The translations under genes were made by a program, and so were the position numbers. 64,000 nt of DNA from QAMH01 sp900556425 (GTDB lineage: Bacteria; Actinomycetota; Coriobacteriia; Coriobacteriales; QAMH01), in contig CABRZR010000003.1 of NCBI GenBank assembly GCA_902475535.1, positions 62,001 to 126,000 of the forward strand. Reading direction: 5' to 3'. Below the pieces are notes generated by a model. That model made no database searches. It saw only the letters and a program-made list of their open reading frames with translations, and was not told where the DNA came from. Each line of letters begins with the position of its first letter. Positions within the stretch are counted from its first letter, which is position 1. Shown in pieces: positions 17,997 to 26,280 of this stretch.

Positions 17997-19138
17997 AATG
18001 CGATGCGCTCCCGATATGCATCACGCGCAGCGATGATGTCATCGATCACGTCGGCGCCGAACTTCTCGAGGTAGGCATCGGCGAGCACGAAGGCGACCTC
18101 GGCCTCGGCCACAACGGCCGCGGCAGGCACCGCGCACACGTCCGAGCGCTCCTTGGAGGCCTTGACAGGCATGAGCGTGTCAGTATCGACGGTGTCAAGC
18201 GGCTGCATCATGGTTGGAATGGGTTTCATCGCGCACGTCATGACAAGGGGCTCGCCGTTGGTCATGCCGCCCTCGAGGCCGCCGGCATTGTTGCCGGAGC
18301 GAGTAAAGCCACGTGCCTCGTCATAGTAGATGGAATCGTGCACGAGGCTTCCAGGGCGACGCGCCGCCTCGAAGCCCAAGCCAAACTCGACGCCCTTGAT
18401 GGCGGGGATGGAAAACGCCGCCGCACCCAGGCGTGAGGTGAGGCGATCGGGACCGGAGGCGTAACTGCCAAGACCGGGGACGAGGCCGTCGGCAACGACG
18501 ACGAACTCGCCACCGAGCGACTCGCCATCAGCACGGGCGTTGTCGATGAGCGCCTTCATGGCCTGCGTCGTCTCCTCGTCGGGGCATCGGCATTCGGATG
18601 CTTCGATGGCCGCACGCTCGACCTGCGCGTTTTTGGGCAGCTCGACCGTACCGATGCGGCGCACGTAGGAATAGACCTCGACGCCGAGCTCGGCTAGAAG
18701 CGCCTTGGCAATGCCGCCAGCTGCGACACGTGCCGCCGTCTCGCGTGCGCTCGAGCGCTCGAGGATGTCGCGAGCATCATCAGTCGCGATCTTGAGCATG
18801 CCGACGAGGTCCGCGTGACCAGGACGCGGGCAGGTCTCGCGCTTCAGACCATCCGGAGCCTCCCCATTTGGCGCCATACGGTCGGTCCAGTTGGCGAAAT
18901 CGTCATTGACGACCTGCAGGGTAATGGGCGTGCCGAGCGTCTGGGAGAAGCGCACGCCGGAGAGTACCTGCACGGTGTCATGCTCGATTTTCTGGCGACC
19001 ACCGCGACCATAGCCGCCCTGGCGACGCGCAAGATCGCGATTGATTGCATCGATGTCGATGGAAACGCCCGCAGGCATGCCGGAGACGATCGCCGTGAGC
19101 GCCGGTCCGTGCGACTCCCCCGCTGTGACAAACTCCAT
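17993..19138 (-). CDS. aroC: Chorismate synthase
   Basis: Eliminates phosphate from EPSP to give chorismate and needs reduced FMN. The 381 residues show the family signatures GESHGPALTAIVSGMPAG at the N-terminus, RPGHADLVGMLK and SSARETAARVAAGG in the middle, and GNNAGGLEGGMTNGEPL towards the C-terminus. It is the first gene of the shikimate operon and ends in a 4-base overlap with aroK. aroA and aroE are not in the window. Confidence 0.97.
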   Translation of the reverse strand: MEFVTAGESHGPALTAIVSGMPAGVSIDIDAINRDLARRQGGYGRGGRQKIEHDTVQVLSGVRFSQTLGTPITLQVVNDDFANWTDRMAPNGEAPDGLKRETCPRPGHADLVGMLKIATDDARDILERSSARETAARVAAGGIAKALLAELGVEVYSYVRRIGTVELPKNAQVERAAIEASECRCPDEETTQAMKALIDNARADGESLGGEFVVVADGLVPGLGSYASGPDRLTSRLGAAAFSIPAIKGVEFGLGFEAARRPGSLVHDSIYYDEARGFTRSGNNAGGLEGGMTNGEPLVMTCAMKPIPTMMQPLDTVDTDTLMPVKASKERSDVCAVPAAAVVAEAEVAFVLADAYLEKFGADVIDDIIAARDAYRERIAL

Positions 19139-19153
19139 GCTCTTCCCTTCCCT

Positions 19154-20206
19154 CTATTGGCCCGCGCCATCTTGCCGCGCGGCCTTGCGTGCCTCGAGCT
19201 CCTCACGTGCCAGCACGATGTTCATTGCCGCAATAGCGCATTCAATCATACCCTCATCAGGAGGATTCGTCGTCAGACGCTGCATCTGCATGCCAGGCCA
19301 CAGAATGATGCGAACAAGCTTGTTGTCTGGATGCGTACCAGCCCACTTGACCGTCACCTCGTAGGATACGCCGGCAATGAGCGGCAGCAGTATGATGCGC
19401 GTGAGCATGATGAGGACAAAGCGCAACGGGCCTTCGGTGACGCCCGTCAGATCGACGAGCGCGTTGATGGGTTGACCGAGCGCCGTGTAGACGAAGATGG
19501 CGATGAGCATGACCATGATGATGAAAGCCGTGCCACAGCGCACATGCAGGCGCGGGAAACGCATGGCGACCTCGGGGTCGAGCGATTCGCCATGCTCGAA
19601 GCAATGGATGGTCTTGTGCTCGGCTCCGTGGTAGCTGAACATGCGCCGGATATCCTTCATGAGGCTGATGAGCCATATGTAGACAATGAAGATGGCCACG
19701 CGCACGATGCCGTCGAAGATGTTCCAGGTGACGGAGTTCATGCTCGACTCACCGAGAACGAGGTTGCTCAGCGCGGCGGGCAGGATGATGAAGATTGCGA
19801 TGCCGAGCACGATGCCGACGAGCATCGAGATGGTCATGAGGATACTCGTACCAGCCGACTTCTTCTTCGACGCGCCGTCCTCGGCGAGTTCCTCTTCCTC
19901 TTCCTCTTCTTCGTCCCAATCGTAAGCATGCTCGCTCGAGATACCAAGCGCTTTGTAACCAAGCGCCAAGGATTCCACGAAGGCGGTGCAGCCCCGGATA
20001 ACAGGCCAGTACATCCAGGCGTTCTTCTTGCGTCCGCTGGCAAGATCATGTTCCTCGGTGTAAATCTCACCGTCTGGCTGACGGACGGCAACCGCCCAAT
20101 TGTAGCGACCGCGCATCATGATGCCCTCGATGAGCGCCTGCCCACCGATATGCGTCCGCGTTTGGACGTCGCAATCCGCAGCAAATGCCTTGCGTGATTC
20201 GCTCAA
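19154..20206 (-). CDS. DUF1385 membrane protein (YqhQ-like)
   Basis: The family signature THIGGQALIEGIMMRG stands near the N-terminus, followed by a Glu/Asp-rich stretch (EEEEEEEL). Three to four membrane segments flank a conserved YHGAEHKTIHCFEHGE motif rich in His and Glu, which looks like a metal site. The 350 residues agree with DUF1385 proteins. In several Gram-positive genomes these genes stand close to prfA; here it follows thyX directly. The start is TTG at 20206, 4 bases after the thyX stop. The biochemical role is unknown. Confidence 0.8.
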   Translation of the reverse strand: MSESRKAFAADCDVQTRTHIGGQALIEGIMMRGRYNWAVAVRQPDGEIYTEEHDLASGRKKNAWMYWPVIRGCTAFVESLALGYKALGISSEHAYDWDEEEEEEEELAEDGASKKKSAGTSILMTISMLVGIVLGIAIFIILPAALSNLVLGESSMNSVTWNIFDGIVRVAIFIVYIWLISLMKDIRRMFSYHGAEHKTIHCFEHGESLDPEVAMRFPRLHVRCGTAFIIMVMLIAIFVYTALGQPINALVDLTGVTEGPLRFVLIMLTRIILLPLIAGVSYEVTVKWAGTHPDNKLVRIILWPGMQMQRLTTNPPDEGMIECAIAAMNIVLAREELEARKAARQDGAGQ

Positions 20207-20209
20207 AGC

Positions 20210-20884
20210 CTACAACTCCACTCGCTGCCAGGGATTACCGCAGGTCATCTTGCCCTCGGGACATGCTCCGCGTACGCAGCCAGGGCCAGCCTGGGCAAAG
20301 ATAAGCGGTGCGGTGGGGCGTACGAGCTCGAGCATGCGGCAAGCGACCGCACGAATCTCCCATTGGGCACGATTGCAGCAGCGCAGCTCGAAGAAGTGAA
20401 GAAGCTCGCGGATGTTCATGGTCACGACTATCTTGGTCTCGCATGCGTTGGGCAGCAGATAACGAGCGTCCTCGGCGGGGACGCCTCGCTCGACGAGGTC
20501 GGCATACGCCTTGAACGCGGCACGGGCAGCCTGATCGTACTCGGCCTCGGCACCGGCATCGATGACGGTCTGCGGTACGATGAACTCCGGCTCCTCCTTG
20601 AAGGTGACATAGCGTTGCGACTGCTGGTTGTACGAAGCGAGACGATGACGGACGAGCTGATGCGTCATCGCGCGCGAGACGCCGTCGATGGCAAAGGTAT
20701 AGCTCGCATGCTCGAGCGTCGAGAAATGACCGCTCTCGAGAATGGTGTGCAGGACCTTCTCGATGCGCTCCTCGGACAGGGTCTCCATGAGCTCGGCGGC
20801 GCCCACGGGGGCATAGCAAAGCCGCGCTGCCGTCGCAACGGCACGCTGAGGATCGGGCGTGTGATAAAGCAGCTCGACGTTCAT
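20210..20884 (-). CDS. thyX: FAD-dependent thymidylate synthase
   Basis: Makes dTMP from dUMP using methylene-THF and FAD. The ThyX motif RHRLASYNQQSQRY (pattern RHRxxSxNxxSxR) is intact. The C-terminal part contains NIRELLHFFELRCCNRAQWEIR, the nucleotide-binding region. The 224 residues are normal. It is the start of a short operon with the DUF1385 gene. No thyA is seen in this window. Confidence 0.97.
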   Translation of the reverse strand: MNVELLYHTPDPQRAVATAARLCYAPVGAAELMETLSEERIEKVLHTILESGHFSTLEHASYTFAIDGVSRAMTHQLVRHRLASYNQQSQRYVTFKEEPEFIVPQTVIDAGAEAEYDQAARAAFKAYADLVERGVPAEDARYLLPNACETKIVVTMNIRELLHFFELRCCNRAQWEIRAVACRMLELVRPTAPLIFAQAGPGCVRGACPEGKMTCGNPWQRVEL

Positions 20885-21035
20885 GAAAGCATCCTTTCCA
20901 AGGGTGTGAGATATGAAGTGCGTAGCTTCATCGTCAATGATTGCACCATACTAGTCAAAAGCGCGAACCAGTATAAGAAGAGAGCGTAAACATGCACCGA
21001 ATCGTCAAAATTCGCAAATCAGCGGCGTTAATAAG

Positions 21036-21263
21036 CTAGAACGTCGCGCTTTCTAATGAGTCATCGGCAGCAGGAGATTGCTGCGACTCGAGCGCCTGCG
21101 TAATCCGGAAGAAGAGATCGGAATACTGGAGATAGAGTTCCTCGTCGGCCTTCTTGTCCTCGAAGATGCGCTTGCCCAGCTCGCAATAAAGCTCGTCAAC
21201 CTGATAGGTCAGGTCCTCAGCGCTTACATGTGATGTGTCTTGATACGTCATATCGACTTTCAT
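21036..21263 (-). CDS. Small acidic protein of unknown function
   Basis: A short ORF of 75 residues from ATG 21263 (88 from an in-frame TTG at 21302, 79 bases less likely by context). It is acidic and probably helical, with DELYCELGKRIFEDKKADEELYLQYSDLFFRITQAL in the middle. There is no membrane segment and no motif I recognise. It is divergent from the XRE regulator at 21393, which suggests a regulatory link. The start is uncertain since no clear Shine-Dalgarno precedes any candidate. Confidence 0.45.
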   Translation of the reverse strand: MKVDMTYQDTSHVSAEDLTYQVDELYCELGKRIFEDKKADEELYLQYSDLFFRITQALESQQSPAADDSLESATF

Positions 21264-21392
21264 ACACGAAAAAGCTTCTACAGAGCGATATGCGCTGTGC
21301 AAAACGCCTTTATCTGCCTTTGCTATAAATCATATACGGGTTGTTGTCTCATATCCCAACGGCCTCATCATGCTATCACATACGCTCAGGAA

Positions 21393-21653
21393 ATGGATTC
21401 GCAGGGCCTGCAGAACAGGCGTCTGGTCGGCGCCGCAATCAATAGGTTCAGAGAGGAACAGGGCCTCTCCCTGCGTAAGCTCGCCCACATGGTCGGCATG
21501 GACTATGCCTACATCTGTAGCATCGAGGGCGGCAAGGCAAACCCCACCCTTGACGTGCTTTCCAAAATCGCATCGGGCCTCGACGTGGAGATCGTCGAGC
21601 TCTTCACCAGAAGCGACAGAGGTCCGGACTATGCGATGAGCAAGTTGAAATGA
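21393..21653 (+). CDS. XRE-family helix-turn-helix regulator
   Basis: A single-domain Cro/C1-type DNA-binding protein of 86 residues. The helix-turn-helix covers about residues 13-68: AINRFREEQGLSLRKLAHMVG, then YICSIEGGKANPTLDVLSKIA, the typical recognition region, followed by GLDVEIVELF. I start at ATG 21393, with AGGA just upstream; the frame is open to 21240, but that part is not family-like. It stands divergent from the small unknown ORF and immediately before the TCCTAGAC repeat array. Confidence 0.85.
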   Translation: MDSQGLQNRRLVGAAINRFREEQGLSLRKLAHMVGMDYAYICSIEGGKANPTLDVLSKIASGLDVEIVELFTRSDRGPDYAMSKLK

Positions 21654-21701
21654 GGAGCCAGGGGATTCGTGCAATAGCTTGCGTCACGTACCATCGAAGC
21701 T

Positions 21702-21851
21702 CGTGCGCATTTTCTTCGCTTGTCTAGGAATTCTTGTCGCAAATCCTAGACTTCCTTCAAAAACGCGCATGCGAGACCAATAAGTCCTAGACTTTCGGCA
21801 AAAATACGCATAGGACACTCGGTAATCCTAGACTTCCGGCAAAAATGCGGA
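21702..21851. repeat. TCCTAGAC repeat array, locus 1 (one reverse, three forward copies)
   Basis: Forward cores TCCTAGAC lie at 21744, 21785 and 21826, exactly 41 bases apart. A reverse core GTCTAGGA lies at 21722-21729, facing the first forward copy across 14 bases. Each copy extends about 28 bases with the pattern TCCTAGACTTnCGGCAAAAATnCGCAT. The array lies between the convergent XRE and aldo-keto reductase genes. Copy three supplies the reductase stop codon and its last residues. A matching array is at 39166-39313. Confidence 0.85.
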
Positions 21852-22991
21852 TGATGCGAATAGCTGCGCCGTCTCCTCCATGCGCTCGACGATCCTGACG
21901 CCGAAGGGGCAGTTGGGCTCGCAGCTGCCGCATCCGATGCAATCCGATGCGTTCTTGTCCAAGGCGAGGTAATGCTCGCGGATGCCCGTAGGCACCTCGT
22001 CCTGCGTAAGCGCGAGGTCCGCGAACTTGTTCACCGTGGCAATGTCAATGCCTACAACGCAGGGCTGGCAGTGCCCGCAGTACGTGCACTGGCCGAAGTA
22101 GGCCCTGCGCTCGGGCGCAGCCGCTATGGTCGCGGCAAAGTCACGCTCGGCATTGGTCGCGTCCTCGTAGGCAAGGGCGTCTTGCGCCTCGCCCACGGTC
22201 TTGTACCCGCCCAGGACGGATGCGACGGCCGGACGCGTGAGGCAGTAGTGGATGCACTGCATGGGCGTGAGCGCCACGCCGAACGGCGACTGCTCCGCGT
22301 TTAGCAGGCGGCCTCCCGCATAGGGCTTCATCACGGTGAGCGCCACGTCGTTTTCCTCGCAGAGACTATAAAGCTCCGCCCTCAAGGGCTCGACCCGCTC
22401 CCCTGCATCCGCGAAGTCGCCAAAAAGGTCATTCACGTCCTCCGATGGCGGCAGCAGGTCAAAAGCCGGGTTGATGGAGAACATGATGACCTCCACCACG
22501 CCCCGGCGCACGGCTTCGAGCGCGACCTCGGGATTATGGGTGGAGAGCCCCACGTGACGAATGGTGCCCGCCTGCAAGAGCTCCTGCACGTACTCGTAAT
22601 AGGGTCCTTCCAGGCTGTCCACGAGCTCATCGACACTGTCGATGTAGTGCATCATGCCTATCTCGAAATGGTCGACGCCCAGAAGTCGCAGCTCTTCCTC
22701 GAAGGCCGGACGCACCAGACTGACATCGCGACTGCGCTTGTACTGGCCGTCCACCCAGCACGAGCCGATGTGCCCCTGAACGATCCACTCGTCCGCGTGC
22801 TCCCTCATGGCAAAGCCCAGGTTCTCCCGGATATGCGGGTCGGCCATCCAGCAGTCCATGTAGTTCACGCCCGCCTCGCGCAGCACCTCGGCGATTTCGC
22901 GCGTCTCCTCCGGCGTGCCATCCATCCACTCGGGTCCGAAGCCGATCTCGCTTACCTCGAGGCCCGTCTTGCCCAGCGTCCTGTACCTCAT
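21828..22991 (-). CDS. Aldo/keto reductase with C-terminal 4Fe-4S ferredoxin domain
   Basis: The N-terminal TIM barrel begins MRYRTLGKTGLEVSEIGFGPEWM. It is followed by a C-terminal iron-sulfur domain with CTYCGHCQPC and then CIGCGSCEPNCPFGV, the typical architecture of ferredoxin-fused aldo/keto reductases in anaerobes. The substrate is unknown. The 387-residue form starts at ATG 22991 with AAAGGGG 8 bases upstream; a longer frame to 23090 is less likely. It follows the glycosyltransferase gene with a 95-base gap and is probably cotranscribed. Its last few residues are encoded in the TCCTAGAC repeat. Confidence 0.88.
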   Translation of the reverse strand: MRYRTLGKTGLEVSEIGFGPEWMDGTPEETREIAEVLREAGVNYMDCWMADPHIRENLGFAMREHADEWIVQGHIGSCWVDGQYKRSRDVSLVRPAFEEELRLLGVDHFEIGMMHYIDSVDELVDSLEGPYYEYVQELLQAGTIRHVGLSTHNPEVALEAVRRGVVEVIMFSINPAFDLLPPSEDVNDLFGDFADAGERVEPLRAELYSLCEENDVALTVMKPYAGGRLLNAEQSPFGVALTPMQCIHYCLTRPAVASVLGGYKTVGEAQDALAYEDATNAERDFAATIAAAPERRAYFGQCTYCGHCQPCVVGIDIATVNKFADLALTQDEVPTGIREHYLALDKNASDCIGCGSCEPNCPFGVRIVERMEETAQLFASSAFLPEV

Positions 22992-23086
22992 GCGTCTTGC
23001 CCCTTTCGTCTTTCGGACAGGATACATTCCCCTGTTATCCTCTGCAAAACAGGGACAGCACAGGATGACACAGGACGGAGATAACG

Positions 23087-24247
23087 TCATCCCACCCTGG
23101 ACTCCATGACTTCCAGAACCCTGGCCGCACCGCCGAGGACAGCAAGCTCGCTACGCAGGGCAGAGGCTGCTTCCTGGAAGCCCTTCCGCCCATCGACCAA
23201 TCGCCCGATGGCATCGCGCACGGCTCCCACGTCGAATCGCCCGTACTCCAGCGACATGCCGACGCCGTTGCGCGTGGCGGCCTCGGCGTTGAAACGCCGC
23301 TCGAACACCTTTCCCGGGCAGATGAGCTGGGGCGTTCCATATGCTATGCCGTCCATCACCGAGTTCTGGCCCCCGTGGTTCACGAAGACGGCGGCACGTG
23401 GCAGCAGCTCGGCGAAGTCGAAGTGCGGCGCGGTGCGCACGCCTTTCGCGAATCCCTCGGGCAGTCCGGCGACATATAGCTCGAGGCCGCTGTCCTGCAG
23501 CGCCTCCGCAAGCACGGCGCAAGCTCGACGGGGCGTGATGGTCCCGTTGCCGAGATAGGCCACGACCGCATCCCGGCTGACTTCGGGCGCTTCCGGCGGC
23601 ATGCCCGCGAACGGACCAGTGAAGATGACGGAGCCACCATCCGGAAAGGGTTCCAGCGCACGACAAGATGGTACGAAGCGCACCTGCGACATGAGGAGCA
23701 CGTCCTCGGGTGAGCGTACCTCCCCCATCGACAACGAGCGCAGCACGCGATTCACCCCGTTGGCTGTGGCGGGGTTGCTCGCGTAGGACGGCTGCGTGGG
23801 ATAGCTCGTCGTTCCGAAGACGGGAACGCCCTCGACTTTTGCGGCGATAATCGCGGCGACGTTGAACTCGGAATAGACGGCCTCGAAATGGCCTTCGCGG
23901 ATGATTCCGCGCAACTGCCGCACGGCCGCTTCCAGATAGCGTCCGTTCGTGTTGCCGGTGAGCCGCAGGACGTCATCGAAGCACGTCATGGAAACGCGCC
24001 GGTTCAGCCCAAGCCTCTGGGCCAGCGGGAACATCCGCCTCCCGACGACGCACGGCATGCCGAGGGGCGTCGGGACGAGGACGGGCTGGACGCTCGCGCC
24101 ATCTGGAATCGCGACGCAGAAGCCTTCCGGGATGCAGAGCGTCACCTGCCATCCCCTCGATACCATGGCGGACGCAAGAACGCGTGAGCGCGATGCGGGG
24201 CCAGAACTTTCGGCCATGGCCATCATGGGTGCCACGAGTACGCGCAT
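23087..24247 (-). CDS. GT1/MGT-type glycosyltransferase
   Basis: A GT-B fold glycosyltransferase of 386 residues resembling macrolide/UDP-glucuronosyl types. The N-terminal half starts MRVLVAPMMAMAESSGPASRSRVLA, and the C-terminal donor-binding region carries FVNHGGQNSVMDGIAYGTPQL, the equivalent of the HGGxxS-E/D signature. No signal peptide is seen. I choose ATG 24247 because AGGAGG is 7 bases upstream; ATG 24253 would leave one base. It is divergent from a TetR gene with a palindrome between them, and is followed by the aldo/keto reductase, so a detoxification or natural-product role is possible. A relic of its 3' end lies at 30421-30516. Confidence 0.8.
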   Translation of the reverse strand: MRVLVAPMMAMAESSGPASRSRVLASAMVSRGWQVTLCIPEGFCVAIPDGASVQPVLVPTPLGMPCVVGRRMFPLAQRLGLNRRVSMTCFDDVLRLTGNTNGRYLEAAVRQLRGIIREGHFEAVYSEFNVAAIIAAKVEGVPVFGTTSYPTQPSYASNPATANGVNRVLRSLSMGEVRSPEDVLLMSQVRFVPSCRALEPFPDGGSVIFTGPFAGMPPEAPEVSRDAVVAYLGNGTITPRRACAVLAEALQDSGLELYVAGLPEGFAKGVRTAPHFDFAELLPRAAVFVNHGGQNSVMDGIAYGTPQLICPGKVFERRFNAEAATRNGVGMSLEYGRFDVGAVRDAIGRLVDGRKGFQEAASALRSELAVLGGAARVLEVMESRVG

Positions 24248-24264
24248 GGGCATCCCTCCTGATT

Positions 24265-24278
24265 CCGACAGTTGTCGG
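24265..24278. promoter_or_regulatory. Candidate TetR operator (perfect palindrome)
   Basis: CCGACA-GT-TGTCGG, a perfect 6-2-6 inverted repeat in the 135-base gap between the divergent glycosyltransferase and TetR genes. A second half-site TCCGACAG lies about 40 bases further on, near 24309. The position fits control of both genes by the neighbouring TetR protein. Confidence 0.5.
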
Positions 24279-24382
24279 GTATCATAGCCGCAGACGAGGA
24301 AAGATGCTCCGACAGAACACCGGAAGTATCGGAAGGAAAGAGCAGAGGATGCAGCACCGTTCTTTCAAGGGAGGAACGCGTC

Positions 24383-24958
24383 ATGAGCAAGCACGCTAGT
24401 GCCGACCGCACGTCTGCCAGAGACAGGATCATCGAGGCCTACCTCGGGCTTCTTGTGAAGAACCCACACAAGAAAGTGACCGTCTCCGCCGTGGCAAAGG
24501 CGGCGGGTTGCAACCGCGACACGTTCTACTATTACTTTCCGTCCATCGACGGCGCGGCGAAGAGCGCGCTCGATGACTTGGCACCGAAGTCCGCTGCGCA
24601 TATCGCCCGCGCGCTCACGGAGGGGGACGAAGCGACGATTCCCGCCCAGGTGAGGGCACGGATGCTACTGATTGCCAAAATTGCCCGGGCACACCCACGC
24701 ATCCGCCATCATCTGGAGGGGATGCTCAAGGAATTGTGGCTCTCCGAGTTCGGCATCGACGCCGGGACAATGGGAAAGGCCGACGAAGCGGTACTCGATT
24801 TCATGGCGTCGGGTACGGCCGGCCTCATTTGCGAGCATTTGGCAGACGCCAAGAGCGCAGACGAATTCGATGCGGCCTTTTCCGCCATTGCGCGCACCTT
24901 CGGGAAGAGCGCCCTCGATTACGCACGCGAACGCGAACTCGTTGCCCAGACGGGATAA
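24383..24958 (+). CDS. TetR-family transcriptional regulator
   Basis: A 191-residue DNA-binding protein. The N-terminal helix-turn-helix spans about residues 12-55: RDRIIEAYLGLL, VTVSAVAKAAGCNRDTFYYYFPSIDG. The C-terminal all-helical ligand domain is unrecognised. The start at ATG 24383 has GGGAGGA 7 bases upstream; the open frame from 24272 runs through the operator region and is not coding in my view. It is divergent from the glycosyltransferase-reductase pair, which it probably represses. Confidence 0.88.
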   Translation: MSKHASADRTSARDRIIEAYLGLLVKNPHKKVTVSAVAKAAGCNRDTFYYYFPSIDGAAKSALDDLAPKSAAHIARALTEGDEATIPAQVRARMLLIAKIARAHPRIRHHLEGMLKELWLSEFGIDAGTMGKADEAVLDFMASGTAGLICEHLADAKSADEFDAAFSAIARTFGKSALDYARERELVAQTG

Positions 24959-25055
24959 CAAGATGTAGCGAAACGTGAGGGAGGTTCATCAACCTGACCG
25001 TTTGTTTTCGCGTTATTGCCACGTCTCATCCGAATTGACGCACAATCAATTCGTC

Positions 25056-25085
25056 TTTATACTAACGTATGTTAGTTAGTATAAA
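25056..25085. promoter_or_regulatory. Candidate operator for the second TetR gene
   Basis: An 11-base perfect inverted repeat, TTTATACTAAC at 25056-25066 and GTTAGTATAAA at 25075-25085. A shorter overlapping dyad ACTAAC-GTAT-GTTAGT sits at 25061-25076. It ends 17 bases before the TetR start codon, so binding there would block the transcript of the TetR-flavodoxin operon (autoregulation). Confidence 0.65.
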
Positions 25086-25101
25086 GAAAGGCAGCCGAAG
25101 A

Positions 25102-25719
25102 ATGCCCAAGATCGAAGGCGATGCGCGCAATCGAATACTCGATGCAGCGTTCGCGCTCTTTAGTGAGAAAGGCTTCACGGCCACATCCATGAGGGACATC
25201 GCCGATGCGGTGGGAATAAAGGCTGCATCGCTCTACAACCACTTCGCAGGTAAGCGGGAACTCTTCGATGCCCTCGTCGAGCGCGAGACAGACTACGTCC
25301 TGGAGCAGATGAGGCTTGTTGGGGCGATGGCCACCCCCGACGATGACTCCACTGCATACGCCAAACTTGAGGGGAACGCGCTCGCCGATCTCGTTTGGGA
25401 CAGCTACAAGCCTTTCTTCGAGGACGACCGCGTGAAGATGCTTATGCGCATGCTGGCGGCGAATCGTTACGCGGACAAGAACTGCAAGGCGCTCTACGAG
25501 ATCATCTTCATCGAACGCCCCATCGCGATTCAGGGCACAATCTTCGAGCGCCTCGTTTCCGAGGGCAGGTTCGACCCCTGCGACACCCAGCTTACCGCAG
25601 TACAGTTCCATAGCCCTATGCTCATGCTCATGGAGCGACAGTCAGAAGCGCGTGAAGCTAGGGAGTTCTGCCGCGCCCATACCGAAGCGTTCAATGCCTT
25701 GCACGGAAAGGAATCCTAG
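25102..25719 (+). CDS. TetR-family transcriptional regulator (flavodoxin operon)
   Basis: A 205-residue regulator with a standard TetR N-terminus: RNRILDAAFALFSEKGFTATSMRDIADAVGIKAASLYNHFAGK within residues 8-50. The C-terminal helical domain (about 60-200) is unrecognised. I start at ATG 25102 (MPKIEG); the frame is open from 25069 but would begin inside the operator. The flavodoxin-like gene starts directly after its TAG, so both are one transcript, with the strong palindrome at 25056-25085 as the likely autoregulatory site. Confidence 0.88.
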   Translation: MPKIEGDARNRILDAAFALFSEKGFTATSMRDIADAVGIKAASLYNHFAGKRELFDALVERETDYVLEQMRLVGAMATPDDDSTAYAKLEGNALADLVWDSYKPFFEDDRVKMLMRMLAANRYADKNCKALYEIIFIERPIAIQGTIFERLVSEGRFDPCDTQLTAVQFHSPMLMLMERQSEAREAREFCRAHTEAFNALHGKES

Positions 25720-26280
25720 ATGCGAACCGCAATCGTCTATTGCTCACAGACCGGATACACCCAGAAATACGCCGATTGGCTCGCCGAGGATCTCGGGTGC
25801 GAGGCCGTGCCCTATGCGGACAAAACTCGGGTCGTGCTGAGCGAGATTGACCTGCTTGTATTCTGCAGCTGGTTCCATGCGGCCTCCATCAAGGGCACGA
25901 AGTGGCTGAAGGGCGTGATGCGCGATTATCCCGACCTGCGCGTGGTCGTGCTCGCCACGGGAGCGACGCCGATGCCGTGCGATACGGGGGAAACCACGAT
26001 GATCGAGGAGGCGTTTCGCCACTCGTTTCCCGAAGCAGAATATCCCGACCTTCCGCACTTCTACTGCCACGGCGGCTTTGACTACGACCGCCTTGGGATT
26101 CCGGACAAAATCGCCATGCGCATGTTCTTCAAGGCAAACGCGAAGACGGCCGAGACCAATCCCAAAGCGGCGGAGATGCTGCGCGTCATGAAGGACGGAT
26201 TCGACGGCACCAAGTGCGAGTATCTGGAGTCGGCGCTTGCCTACATTTATCAGATGGAGGAAAGGACAAAGGATGCCTGA
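25720..26280 (+). CDS. Flavodoxin-domain protein
   Basis: The 186 residues begin with the FMN phosphate-binding loop AIVYCSQTGYTQKYADWLA (pattern SxTGxT). A central LLVFCSWFHAASIKG, then VVVLATGATPMP, follow, which is the arrangement of HemG-type (Flavodoxin_5) proteins. It most likely binds FMN and acts as an oxidoreductase; the substrate is unknown. The TetR stop is directly before its start (TAGATG), and its stop overlaps the next gene by 8 bases, so the three genes form one operon. Confidence 0.78.
   Translation: MRTAIVYCSQTGYTQKYADWLAEDLGCEAVPYADKTRVVLSEIDLLVFCSWFHAASIKGTKWLKGVMRDYPDLRVVVLATGATPMPCDTGETTMIEEAFRHSFPEAEYPDLPHFYCHGGFDYDRLGIPDKIAMRMFFKANAKTAETNPKAAEMLRVMKDGFDGTKCEYLESALAYIYQMEERTKDA

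Noticed and set aside
18815..20197. A 460-codon frame opposite aroC and the DUF1385 gene
   Set aside because: It spans two genes with clear families on the other strand and is rich in His/Asp/Arg, typical of reverse-frame reading.
21741..21851. CRISPR array
   Set aside because: The period of 41 bases would leave spacers of only about 13 bases, copies also occur inverted, and no cas genes are near.
23030..23050. Homing-endonuclease-like site (similar to the I-SceI site) between the glycosyltransferase and reductase genes
   Set aside because: Only a partial match and no intron, intein or endonuclease gene nearby; taken as coincidence.
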